This document shows positions 1 through 6,724 of a DNA stretch of 12,915 nt, in pieces. Location: the NCBI GenBank assembly GCA_009885605.1, contig VFKK01000115.1, positions 1-12,915 on the forward strand. The letters run 5' to 3'. This DNA is from Cyclobacteriaceae bacterium. Lineage in GTDB: Bacteria > Bacteroidota > Bacteroidia > Cytophagales > Cyclobacteriaceae. A model generated the notes under the pieces. That model searched no databases, had not been told where the DNA came from, and worked only from the letters and a program-made list of their open reading frames with translations. Each line of letters begins with the position of its first letter. Positions within the stretch are counted from its first letter, which is position 1. A program made the position numbers and the translations under genes.

Positions 1-974
1 AAAGCCACGCGGCCTTGTTCGATGGTCACGCCCGTGGCAATGTCTTCCGCCAGCAGCAATGCTCCATCCATATCGACATAATCGAGTAGTGGCAACAGTT
101 GGGCGATGGCCGAAATGCCCACACTCGATTCGGTCATGCAACCGACCATCGTTTTCATACCCAGGGATTTGGCTTCGTAAAGCATCCTAAGCCCCGGCGT
201 GATTCCTCCTGCTTTGACAAGTTTTACATTAATCCCATGGAAAAGCCCGTGACATTTTTTAACGTCGGATTCTACGATGCAACTTTCGTCGGCCATTACC
301 GGAAGTTTGCTGTACTTGAAAACCTCCTTCATTCCTTCCAGATCATCTTTTCCCAGCGGCTGCTCCATAAATTCCACGCCCAGTCTGGCAAGTTCCTCTG
401 CGTTTTGGATGGCCTGCTCTGCTGTCCAGGCGCAATTGGCATCGATTCGGAAAATCGAATCTGTATGCTTTCTAAGCTCACGAACAATCTCCAAATCATG
501 GGCCGTCCCAAGTTTGATCTTGTAAATTGGCCAGGAGACTTCCTTCATTTTGGAGACCATTTTCTCCATTGTATCAATCCCGATCGTAAAGTTGGTTGTG
601 GGAATGGTTGCCGGATTGAGTCCCAAATATTCGTAGAGCTTTTGACTTTTCTTTTTTGTAAAAATGTCCCAGGCCGCAAGATCGAGCGCGCATTGAGCAA
701 ATGGATTGTCTTTGAAAATATCTTTCCCGAGTTCCCAAAGATGCTCCGGAGTTTCCCACTCACCCTTTTTCACCACAGGTCTGAATTTCTCCAGACATTC
801 CGTCATATTCTCAATATCGATTCCGTAAAATGGGTTGGTCGTGGATTCTCCCAATCCATAGAATCCATCCTCTTCAAGTTTCACGATAAGCGTGTCCTGA
901 ATATCACGGCTTTGATGGGCGATCGTAAAAGTGTGTTTGAGAGGGAGATCCTTGACGATGATGGAAAGCTTCAT
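1..974 (-). CDS. L-Ala-D/L-Glu (dipeptide) epimerase, 3'-truncated by window edge
   Basis: Reading leftward from the ATG at 974, the frame stays open for 324 codons to the window edge, so the last residues are missing (the family is usually about 330-370 residues). It is a muconate-lactonizing/enolase-superfamily barrel. Visible residues are the KIK acid/base pair (K152, K154), metal ligands D178 (IDAN), E204 (MEQP) and D229 (ADES), and the opposite-face lysine K254 in KLVKAGG. The motif DMDG at 301-304 corresponds to the DxD that binds the dipeptide amino group in characterised L-Ala-D/L-Glu epimerases, which favours a dipeptide epimerase over other superfamily reactions. Such enzymes are cytoplasmic and convert L-Ala-D-Glu from peptidoglycan into L-Ala-L-Glu for catabolism. 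It is divergent from the M14 peptidase gene. The exact dipeptide specificity is inferred. A long open frame on the other strand (99-1004) is a shadow of this gene. Confidence 0.9.
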   Translation of the reverse strand, partial: MKLSIIVKDLPLKHTFTIAHQSRDIQDTLIVKLEEDGFYGLGESTTNPFYGIDIENMTECLEKFRPVVKKGEWETPEHLWELGKDIFKDNPFAQCALDLAAWDIFTKKKSQKLYEYLGLNPATIPTTNFTIGIDTMEKMVSKMKEVSWPIYKIKLGTAHDLEIVRELRKHTDSIFRIDANCAWTAEQAIQNAEELARLGVEFMEQPLGKDDLEGMKEVFKYSKLPVMADESCIVESDVKKCHGLFHGINVKLVKAGGITPGLRMLYEAKSLGMKTMVGCMTESSVGISAIAQLLPLLDYVDMDGALLLAEDIATGVTIEQGRVA

Positions 975-995
975 GGGATAATTTTCAATTTGGGC

Positions 996-1022
996 CAAAA
1001 GTAAAGGGAATTTATTAGCCAA
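996..1022 (-). promoter_or_regulatory. Possible Bacteroidota-type promoter for the dipeptide epimerase gene
   Basis: On the minus strand TACTTTTG (996-1003) matches the Bacteroidota -7 consensus TAnnTTTG exactly. A TTG (1020-1022) lies 16 bases further upstream, somewhat closer than the usual spacing of about 19. The -7 box is about 22 bases before the start codon at 974, giving a short leader. This is a consensus match only. Confidence 0.4.
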
Positions 1023-1028
1023 GATGGC

Positions 1029-1036
1029 TAGTTTTA
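1029..1036 (+). promoter_or_regulatory. Weak candidate -7 box for the M14 peptidase gene
   Basis: TAGTTTTA matches TAnnTTTG at all but the last position. It sits 30 bases before the ATG at 1066 but only just inside the upstream ATG at 1024. If used, it would force translation to begin at 1066, which also gives a much better signal peptide. No convincing -33 element is seen at the expected distance, so support is weak. Confidence 0.2.
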
Positions 1037-1065
1037 CCAATAAATTACCCAAAATCGAAAAATAC

Positions 1066-2547
1066 ATGAAAGTTCAATCCGGCATCTTTTTGAGGATGTT
1101 TTTGCTCTTTTCCCTTTTAAGTTTCGGATGCAATGCAGCAGATAAAAACGAATTCAAAGTCATTCCTTTGACTAAGTTGGAAGCTGCATTCAATCAGTTT
1201 AAAGAACCGGCAATCACTCATCGCAGATTCAAACATGCCGATATCCAACCTCTGATCGAAAAGCATAAAGGAGCTTTTGAAATTTCCGAACTGGGAAAAT
1301 CTATTGAAGGGAAGAGTATTTCCAACTTAAAATGGGGTGCAGGCAAAACCAAAGTGATGCTGTGGTCCCAAATGCATGGAAACGAAAGCACTGCAACAAT
1401 GGCACTTTTTGATCTGTTCAACTTCCTGGGGGCTTCTGGTGACGAATATGACGAACTGAGAAATACGCTGAAAACGGAGCTGAACCTGAGTTTCATTCCG
1501 ATGCTAAATCCCGACGGGGCTGATGCTTTCAAAAGAAGAAATGCACTGGACATCGATTTGAATCGGGATGCGATTTCTCAGATTTCTCCTGAAGCGGTGG
1601 TTCTGAAATCTGCCCGGGATTCATTCGAGCCAACTTTTGGATTCAACCTTCACGATCAGCAGGTCTACTACAATGTAAAGGGAACACCCAAACAAGCCGC
1701 AATTTCTATTTTGGCACCAGCCTATAATGTGGAAACAGAAGTCAATGACGTTCGTGAGCGAGCGATGCAAACCATCGTAGGAATGAATGAAATACTTCAG
1801 CAAGTTATTCCGGGTCAGGTTGGAAAATATGACGACGAATTTGAGCCAAGAGCTTTTGGCGACAACATCCAAAAATGGGGCACCAGCACTATTCTCATCG
1901 AATCGGGAGGATATACCAACGACCCGGAAAAGCAGTACATCCGTCAGCTGAACTTCATGATTATCCTGAATGCCTTGCATCAGATCGCGACAGAAGCCTA
2001 CACTCAATACAATACAGATCAATATTTTTCCATTCCTGATAATGGAATTCAACTGATGGATTTGATCCTGAATGAAGTCCAGGTGAAAGTGGGCGAGAAA
2101 CTTTTTCCGGTTGATCTCGCTATCCGAAGAAGAGAGTCAGAGGCCAATGGAAGCTATTTTGTGTCAGGGTCAGTTGAGGACCTGGGTGACATGCAGGTTT
2201 TCTTCGGATTTGAAGAATTGGATGCAACGGGATTGACTTTCACTCCGGGAAAAGTCTATGAGAAAGTCTTCGAAAATGTGGAAGCTCTGGATGAGGCTCA
2301 AGCTATGGAACTTCTTAAACAAGGATTTATGGCCATTAAAGTGAAAAACGGTGAAGCCAGACAACTTCACGGATTACCGATATTGGTTTTGAAGAGTACC
2401 AATACTTTCTCCTCCGGATGGATGACAGGCTCGACTCCAAACTTCTTTCTATCAAAGGAAGGAGCATTGAAATATGCCATCGTAAACGGGTATTTGATTG
2501 ATCTGGAAAAACCGAAAGAACAGGAATTTAAGCAGCGGATTTTCTAA
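1066..2547 (+). CDS. M14-family zinc carboxypeptidase, predicted lipoprotein
   Basis: The start at 1066 gives 493 residues. The upstream in-frame ATG at 1024 would add 14 residues, several of them charged, before the signal peptide. From 1066 the protein begins with a short basic region, a hydrophobic stretch and a lipobox-like LSFGC, with the lipidated Cys at residue 22, so it is probably membrane-anchored outside the cytoplasm. Zinc-carboxypeptidase residues are present: HGNE (His104, Glu107), the third ligand in FNLHD (His196), the substrate-binding NPDG and LNRD segment (residues 148-168), and catalytic Glu279 in ILIESGGY. The catalytic domain ends near residue 320. The remaining roughly 170 residues form an additional domain I do not recognise. 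The family removes C-terminal residues or cleaves peptides, and some members cut murein peptides. The adjacent divergent dipeptide epimerase makes a murein-peptide substrate plausible but unproven. A terminator follows directly. Confidence 0.85.
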   Translation: MKVQSGIFLRMFLLFSLLSFGCNAADKNEFKVIPLTKLEAAFNQFKEPAITHRRFKHADIQPLIEKHKGAFEISELGKSIEGKSISNLKWGAGKTKVMLWSQMHGNESTATMALFDLFNFLGASGDEYDELRNTLKTELNLSFIPMLNPDGADAFKRRNALDIDLNRDAISQISPEAVVLKSARDSFEPTFGFNLHDQQVYYNVKGTPKQAAISILAPAYNVETEVNDVRERAMQTIVGMNEILQQVIPGQVGKYDDEFEPRAFGDNIQKWGTSTILIESGGYTNDPEKQYIRQLNFMIILNALHQIATEAYTQYNTDQYFSIPDNGIQLMDLILNEVQVKVGEKLFPVDLAIRRRESEANGSYFVSGSVEDLGDMQVFFGFEELDATGLTFTPGKVYEKVFENVEALDEAQAMELLKQGFMAIKVKNGEARQLHGLPILVLKSTNTFSSGWMTGSTPNFFLSKEGALKYAIVNGYLIDLEKPKEQEFKQRIF

Positions 2548-2571
2548 ATGATCTGCTGATTTAGCATTAAG

Positions 2572-2599
2572 AAAAGCTCGTCATCTGGCGGGCTTTTTT
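2572..2599 (+). terminator. Rho-independent terminator after the M14 peptidase gene
   Basis: A 9-bp stem (2572-2580 with 2589-2597, one G-T wobble) encloses an 8-base loop and ends in a run of six T (2594-2599). It begins 25 bases after the stop codon of the peptidase gene and separates it from the following operon. Read on the other strand it also has an A/T flank, but no leftward gene needs it. Confidence 0.85.
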
Positions 2600-2611
2600 C
2601 GCAAAAAGGAT

Positions 2612-2627
2612 AAGTTATTTGTAACTT
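2612..2627 (+). repeat. Short palindrome in the intergenic region before the SIMPL gene
   Basis: AAGTTA and TAACTT form a perfect 6-bp inverted repeat around a 4-base centre. It lies just after the terminator and 117 bases before the SIMPL-domain gene. It could be an operator or chance. The rest of 2548-2743 shows no convincing gene or promoter. Confidence 0.3.
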
Positions 2628-2743
2628 CAATCAACCATTTTTCCAATCCTTATGAAATCAAGCATGACTGGTCCGTCACACACTGGAATGATTATCAACC
2701 ATGCGAGATTCCATCTGACCATAAAAAAACAAATTAAAAACAG

Positions 2744-3475
2744 ATGAAAAAGAACTTATCAGCTATCCTTTTTGCTATCGCCATCATTATCGCCTCCTTT
2801 GTTCTGGGCAATGCTGTAATAAATCGCAATCGCCCGCAAGGAACAATCGTCGTTACGGGATTGGGGGAAAGCAATTTCACTTCAGATTTGGTAGTCTGGG
2901 AAGGAAATTTCAACCGGGAAAGCAATGATCTTAAGACCGCTTACGCAAGTTTGGAAAAAGACCGAAACGCAGTGACCGAATACCTCAAATCAAAGGGAAT
3001 TCCTGAGGCTCAACTGATCTTCAACGCTGTCAATACCAACCCTCTCTACCAACAAAACTACTCCAATGATGGTCGTTTCCTAGGCCAAACTTTCCAGGGT
3101 TACCAACTCAATCAATCCTTGGTCATTGAGTCCAAAGAGGTGGAAAAAGTGGAGAAAATCAGCCGGGAGATCACCGAATTGCTAAATCAGGGAATAGCTT
3201 TCTATTCTCAACAGCCACGATACTATTTTACCGGACTTGAATCATTGAAATTGGACATGATCGCAAAAGCTACTGAAGATGCGCGAATAAGAGCGGAGCG
3301 AATCGCTGAAAACTCGGACTCAGAACTGGGCGATCTGATCAATGCCAACATGGGAATCTTCCAGATTACCGGCCAAAACTCAGGAGAAGACTATTCATGG
3401 GGTGGAACTTTTAATACTTCTGCCAAAAATAAAACCGCTTCAATCACCATGAAGCTGACATTTGAGGTGGATTAA
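2744..3475 (+). CDS. SIMPL-domain (DUF541) exported protein
   Basis: The 243-residue protein begins with two lysines and one hydrophobic segment (about residues 5-25), which is an uncleaved anchor or a signal peptide, so most of it lies outside the cytoplasm. Residues 33-242 have the layout of the SIMPL/DUF541 family (YggE-like): an opening IVVTGLGE strand, the segment on paired variables and spacing with SKGIPEAQ followed by a long polar strand region, KATEDARIRAERIAE as the typical helix near 176-190, and a closing beta strand ending in LTFEVD. The molecular activity of this family is not established; YggE has been linked to oxidative-stress resistance. The gene is the first of a likely three-gene unit, with 17 bases to the next start. 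The start codon is the first Met before the hydrophobic segment. Confidence 0.85.
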   Translation: MKKNLSAILFAIAIIIASFVLGNAVINRNRPQGTIVVTGLGESNFTSDLVVWEGNFNRESNDLKTAYASLEKDRNAVTEYLKSKGIPEAQLIFNAVNTNPLYQQNYSNDGRFLGQTFQGYQLNQSLVIESKEVEKVEKISREITELLNQGIAFYSQQPRYYFTGLESLKLDMIAKATEDARIRAERIAENSDSELGDLINANMGIFQITGQNSGEDYSWGGTFNTSAKNKTASITMKLTFEVD

Positions 3476-3492
3476 ACGATCAGTCGATTTTG

Positions 3493-4329
3493 ATGCCTCA
3501 GATACCGATTCAAACACTTTCTCTTTTTCCAAAGCTTGATCAACTCTTATTGGAGTTGCTTCAATCACTTTCTCCAGTAGATTGGGAGAAGCCAACACTC
3601 GCGCCGCTTTGGACGGTTAAAGACATCGCAACACATTTGCTGGATGGAAATCTCCGGACACTTTCTATGCTGAGAGATCGGTATTATGCAGAATCTCCCG
3701 GTGAAATCAATGGATATCAGGACTTGGTGGAATATTTAAATAGGCTGAATTCGGATTGGGTAAAAGGAATGAAACGCCTCAGCCCAAATGTCCTTATTCA
3801 ACTCCTTAAAAGCTCAGGTAAAGAATGCGTCGAATATTTGAATACCCTTGATCCATTTGAAAAAGCAGCATTTTCTGTTGCCTGGGCAGGTGAAACTGAA
3901 TCTCAAAACTGGTTTCATATCGCAAGGGAATACACCGAAAAATGGCATCACCAACAACAAATCCGGTTAGCTGTTGGTAAAGAGGAAATACTCCTCGCTA
4001 AGGAATTTTATGATCCCTTTTTACAGACTTCTATGAGAGCTTTTCCTTTCCATTATCGGGATTTAAAAGGAATAGAAGGAGAGATTATTCTGGTCAAGGT
4101 TGGTAGTGAAAACGACCGTACCTGGTGCATTCTTTACAGTTCAAATTTATGGAAGTTGATTTCTCAACCTGAGGTTCATCCTATTTGCGAGGTCAAAATA
4201 CCAGATCAAATCGCATGGAGAATCTTCACAAAAGGAATTTCAAAAGCTGAGGCGAAAAGCCAAATTTCAATTTCCGGAAAGCAAGAATATGGAGGGAAAA
4301 TCCTGGAGATGTTAACCGTAATGGCCTGA
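3493..4329 (+). CDS. DinB/maleylpyruvate isomerase N-terminal-fold protein
   Basis: I chose the ATG at 3493 (278 residues) over the TTG immediately before it. Residues about 10-160 look like the four-helix-bundle DinB / maleylpyruvate isomerase N-terminal fold: LWTVKDIATHLLDGN carries a candidate metal ligand His48, and the helix EYTEKWHHQQQIR carries Glu149 and His153, matching the family pattern of one His plus E-x3-H for a divalent metal. Residues 165-278 form a second domain resembling the SCP2-like C-terminal part of these proteins. Bacteroidota do not make mycothiol, the cofactor of the namesake enzyme, so another thiol- or metal-dependent reaction is likely and the substrate is unknown. 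It follows the SIMPL gene by 17 bases, and its stop codon overlaps the rlmF start by one base, so the two are probably translationally coupled. Confidence 0.75.
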   Translation: MPQIPIQTLSLFPKLDQLLLELLQSLSPVDWEKPTLAPLWTVKDIATHLLDGNLRTLSMLRDRYYAESPGEINGYQDLVEYLNRLNSDWVKGMKRLSPNVLIQLLKSSGKECVEYLNTLDPFEKAAFSVAWAGETESQNWFHIAREYTEKWHHQQQIRLAVGKEEILLAKEFYDPFLQTSMRAFPFHYRDLKGIEGEIILVKVGSENDRTWCILYSSNLWKLISQPEVHPICEVKIPDQIAWRIFTKGISKAEAKSQISISGKQEYGGKILEMLTVMA

Positions 4330-5297
4330 TGAAGGATTCTGATCAAAATCCCCCAAGCTCAAAATCCGGCCTTCACCCAAGAAATACCCATCTGGATAGA
4401 TATGATTTCAAAGAATTGGGGAAGACCGAACCAGAACTTTTACCCTTTGTTTTTGAAAATCCATATGGTGACCAAACGATAGATTTTGCCAATCCAAATG
4501 CGGTAAAAATCCTCAATAGAGCTTTGTTAAAGCATTACTACAAAATCGGATTTTGGGATATTCCGGATGGTTACCTTTGTCCACCTATCCCAGGCCGGGC
4601 AGATTACATTCATTGCGCAGCTGATTTGCTTGCTCAAAGCAATTCCGGAAAATTACCTCCCGGTCGAAAAGTGAAGGTGCTGGACATCGGCACCGGAGCC
4701 AATCTGATTTATCCCATTCTGGGAAATTCAATTTACGATTGGAGCTTTGTTGGGGCAGAACTTGATCCAAAATCAATAAGCTCAGCCCATCAAATCATTG
4801 ACAAAAACTCCAATCTAATAGGAAAAATCGAACTCCGTCTGCAAACAGATTCCTCTCAAATTTTCTCAGGAATTATTGGGAAAGATGAGTTTTTCGATCT
4901 CAGTATCTGCAATCCTCCCTTTCACGAATCGGCGGCAGAAGCTGAAGCCGGAAGTGCTCGAAAAGTCAAAAATCTGAAAGGGAAAATTGGCGTCAAACCC
5001 ACGCTCAACTTCGGTGGACAGGCAAACGAACTCTGGTGTGACGGCGGGGAAACCAAATTCATAGAAAGAATGATCCGGGAAAGCCTTGAATTCAAATTCT
5101 CCTGCTTTTGGTTCACCACGTTAGTGGCAAAAGAAGTGAATCTTCCCTCAATTTATTCCAATCTGAAGAAGGCCGGAGTTGCGGAAATGAAAACAATACC
5201 AATGTCACAAGGCAACAAAAAAAGCCGAATTGTCGCATGGACTTTTCTCAGTCCAGCACAAAGGAATAACTGGCAAAAAATGAGATGGGGTAAGTGA
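4329..5297 (+). CDS. rlmF: 23S rRNA (adenine(1618)-N6)-methyltransferase RlmF
   Basis: The 322-residue protein matches RlmF along its length. It has the N-terminal LHPRN motif (residues 15-19), the family segment GFWDIPDGYLCPPIPGRADY (about 74-93), a Rossmann SAM-binding loop LDIGTGAN (118-125), an acidic residue after strand 2 (VGAELD, 141-146), and the N6-adenine methyltransferase catalytic motif NPPF (195-198). Downstream are the family-typical NFGGQANELWCDGGE block (about 227-241) and C-terminal elements. It methylates A1618 of 23S rRNA in the cytoplasm using SAM. The ATG overlaps the stop codon of the preceding gene (sequence TGATG), implying coupled translation. Its stop codon lies only 7 bases from the stop of the convergent membrane-protein gene, with no hairpin terminator between them. 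Confidence 0.93.
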   Translation: MKDSDQNPPSSKSGLHPRNTHLDRYDFKELGKTEPELLPFVFENPYGDQTIDFANPNAVKILNRALLKHYYKIGFWDIPDGYLCPPIPGRADYIHCAADLLAQSNSGKLPPGRKVKVLDIGTGANLIYPILGNSIYDWSFVGAELDPKSISSAHQIIDKNSNLIGKIELRLQTDSSQIFSGIIGKDEFFDLSICNPPFHESAAEAEAGSARKVKNLKGKIGVKPTLNFGGQANELWCDGGETKFIERMIRESLEFKFSCFWFTTLVAKEVNLPSIYSNLKKAGVAEMKTIPMSQGNKKSRIVAWTFLSPAQRNNWQKMRWGK

Positions 5298-5304
5298 TTT
5301 TTGA

Positions 5305-5625
5305 TCAATTCAGAAACCCCAATCCAAGTATGAGAGCTATAGGCATCAAAATTAAATAGGCTAAAATACCAATCGCCCAACCCAACACTTTTTTTAATCC
5401 ATCAGCATCACGAAGCTCCATTGTATTTCTGAAGATTAAACCGGCAATACCTCCTGCCATCGGAATAAAAATGAATGGAAGAATCAGCAGATAGAATTTG
5501 TCAGTTTTGACTTCTCCACCTATCGTCAAAATCAAAGCTAGAAAAACTGCCGAAATTCCAGCGCTTTGAAAAAATGCTTTTTTAGAAGATCCAAAAGGGT
5601 CTGAACTCAATGTTTGTTGACTCAT
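5305..5625 (-). CDS. Small three-helix membrane protein, unknown function
   Basis: The 106-residue protein has a polar N-terminus of about 19 residues (MSQQTLSSDPFGSSKK) and three hydrophobic segments near residues 20-37, 43-65 and 82-104, so it is predicted to be an inner-membrane protein with very short loops. I do not recognise a family or catalytic motif; small integral membrane proteins of this kind are common in Bacteroidota. It is convergent with rlmF (7 bases between stop codons) and sits downstream of the OsmC gene in the same direction. A strong terminator and an 11-bp inverted repeat separate it from OsmC, so it probably has its own promoter. Confidence 0.7.
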   Translation of the reverse strand: MSQQTLSSDPFGSSKKAFFQSAGISAVFLALILTIGGEVKTDKFYLLILPFIFIPMAGGIAGLIFRNTMELRDADGLKKVLGWAIGILAYLILMPIALILGLGFLN

Positions 5626-5639
5626 GATTTCAGGAAATA

Positions 5640-5681
5640 AATTGATTGTGAATTATTATATGAACTGACTCACAATCAATT
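5640..5681 (-). repeat. 11-bp perfect inverted repeat upstream of the small membrane protein
   Basis: AATTGATTGTG (5640-5650) and its exact reverse complement (5671-5681) are separated by 20 bases. On the minus strand they lie 15-56 bases before the ATG at 5625, and the spacer contains TATAAT. The arrangement fits a dyad operator overlapping a promoter, or a 5'-leader hairpin with a large loop. Which of these applies cannot be decided from sequence. Confidence 0.55.
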
Positions 5682-5691
5682 GCAATACCAC

Positions 5692-5723
5692 AAAAAAAAA
5701 GCAGACCATGAAAGTCTGCTTTT
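5692..5723 (-). terminator. Rho-independent terminator after the OsmC gene
   Basis: On the minus strand a 10-bp stem (GC core GCAGAC/GTCTGC at 5701-5706 and 5714-5719, extended by four A-T pairs) with a 7-base loop is followed by a run of nine T (complement of 5692-5700). It starts 19 bases after the OsmC stop codon. It should end leftward transcription before the small membrane-protein gene. Confidence 0.9.
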
Positions 5724-5742
5724 CCTTGTTAAAATATTTAAA

Positions 5743-6156
5743 TCAGGCGTTAAGAGTGTACTCTACGCTGATTTCCATTTTTAATGCTTTGGATATTGGG
5801 CAGTTAAGCTCGGCGTCTTTCACTAATTCAGCAAATTTCTCCTCAGTAATTCCTTCAACTTGTGCTTTCAAAACTAAGTGAGATCTTTTCAGAGTGCCTT
5901 CTTCGAAGGTTATGTTACTGGTCACTTCCAGTTCTTTTGGAGGAAATCCGGCACCTGTTAAATTGAAACTCAATTTCATCGCGAAGCATCCGGAGTGTGC
6001 TGCAGCGACCAATTCTTCCGGATTTGTGCCGATACCGTCTTCAAATCGGGAAGTGAATGAATATTGAGTTTTGTTTAATACTGTACTAGCAGTAGTCAGG
6101 TGGCCAGAACCTTCTTTGCCAGTTCCTTGCCATACGGCGGTTGCTTTTCTGATCAT
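5743..6156 (-). CDS. OsmC-family peroxidase
   Basis: With the ATG at 6156 the protein has 137 residues, the usual OsmC length. An in-frame ATG at 6240 would add 28 residues without family similarity, so I reject it. Both redox cysteines are present: Cys57 in AAHSGCFAM and Cys119 in LNCPISK. The upstream NPEEL (45-49) supplies the conserved glutamates, and the N-terminal IRKATAVWQGTGKEGSG is typical of the OsmC subfamily rather than Ohr. The protein reduces organic hydroperoxides in the cytoplasm through a cysteine pair. It is followed by a strong terminator and appears to be a single-gene transcript. The degenerate repeat at 6232-6272 lies 75 bases upstream and might mark the left edge of an insertion next to its promoter. 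Confidence 0.9.
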   Translation of the reverse strand: MIRKATAVWQGTGKEGSGHLTTASTVLNKTQYSFTSRFEDGIGTNPEELVAAAHSGCFAMKLSFNLTGAGFPPKELEVTSNITFEEGTLKRSHLVLKAQVEGITEEKFAELVKDAELNCPISKALKMEISVEYTLNA

Positions 6157-6231
6157 TGGATAAAAGAGTTTAAGAGTAAAAGTTACAAGTTTAAACCTGA
6201 GATTGGAATGAAAGTTCCCATTTTTAACAAA

Positions 6232-6272
6232 ATCTCCCACAGATTTTCACGGAGGGTTTCGCAGATTCTCAC
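6232..6272 (+). repeat. Degenerate repeat copy upstream of the GxxExxY gene
   Basis: This stretch aligns with the sequence directly after the GxxExxY stop codon (6721-6761). They share ATCTCCC, GATT, CACG and the exact 9-mer TCGCAGATT (6259-6267 and 6748-6756), with small gaps. Part of it (6236-6250) also matches, in inverted orientation, the right end of the downstream palindrome (6801-6815) at 12 of 15 positions. CGCAGATT/CACAGATT-type repeats are commonly seen beside GxxExxY genes in Bacteroidota genomes, from my general knowledge. Confidence 0.6.
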
Positions 6273-6336
6273 TGAGATTGAAAAACTATCTAATTAATAC
6301 GTTAAGCTTTTTTATGAAAAATCATTAAATTAGTTA

Positions 6337-6720
6337 ATGCATGAAAATGAAATCACTTTTATCATTCGGGGTGCAATTTTTAAAGTTTACAACACCCTCG
6401 GTCCCGGACTTTTAGAATCAAGCTATGAAGCCTCCTTAGGGTACGAATTAATTAAAGCGGGTCTGATCGTAGAACATCAGGTAGGGTTGCCACTTATTTA
6501 TGACACATTAAAACTTGATGTTGGCTATCGAATCGATTTGTTGATCGAGAAAAAAGTTATCATCGAAATCAAATCAGTTGAAAATTTAGCGGAAGTCCAT
6601 CACAAGCAAATAATTACCTATTTAAAATTTTCAGGAATAAAAGTAGGCTTACTTGTCAATTTCAACACCTCGGAAATCGCTAAAGAAATTCATAGAAAGG
6701 TCAATGCTTTCAGAGATTAG
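6337..6720 (+). CDS. GxxExxY protein (PD-(D/E)XK nuclease-like)
   Basis: The 127-residue protein carries the family signature GLLESSY (residues 24-30) and a likely PD-(D/E)XK core: Asp67 in YRIDLL, then Glu77 and Lys79 in IIEIK, and a conserved HHKQIITYL segment (88-96). This length and layout match the GxxExxY family, whose biological role is not established. The fold suggests nucleic-acid cleavage or binding, but this is inference. The gene is isolated: it lies between the divergent OsmC gene and the convergent polysaccharide operon, and related repeats flank it on both sides, with the downstream repeat starting at the base after the TAG. Its surroundings are more A+T-rich than its neighbours. 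No transposase accompanies it. Confidence 0.88.
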   Translation: MHENEITFIIRGAIFKVYNTLGPGLLESSYEASLGYELIKAGLIVEHQVGLPLIYDTLKLDVGYRIDLLIEKKVIIEIKSVENLAEVHHKQIITYLKFSGIKVGLLVNFNTSEIAKEIHRKVNAFRD

Positions 6721-6724
6721 ATCT

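Noticed and set aside
99..1004. 301-codon open frame on the plus strand at the left end
   Set aside because: It is antisense to the dipeptide epimerase, whose complete set of catalytic motifs lies on the minus strand. The plus-strand translation has no recognisable family and is rich in Phe, His and Cys in the manner of a shadow frame.
1024..1065. Upstream ATG of the M14 peptidase gene
   Set aside because: It would put 14 mostly polar and charged residues before the signal peptide, and it lies before the weak candidate -7 box. The ATG at 1066 gives a normal lipoprotein signal.
2597..2734. Short open stretch in the intergenic region reading HFSNPYEIKHDW and onward to a TAA
   Set aside because: It has no start codon, begins inside the terminator and shows no family similarity. 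It is probably chance, or at most an unrecognisable remnant.
6157..6240. N-terminal extension of the OsmC gene to the ATG at 6240
   Set aside because: The 28 extra residues do not resemble OsmC proteins, while the ATG at 6156 gives the standard family start and length.
6100..6297. 65-codon plus-strand frame across the OsmC start
   Set aside because: It overlaps the OsmC coding sequence and the repeat, with no recognisable domain.
6337..6720. GxxExxY protein as a restriction enzyme or defence nuclease
   Set aside because: The PD-(D/E)XK-like residues fit a nuclease fold, but there is no partner methyltransferase or defence gene nearby, so a defence role would be speculation.
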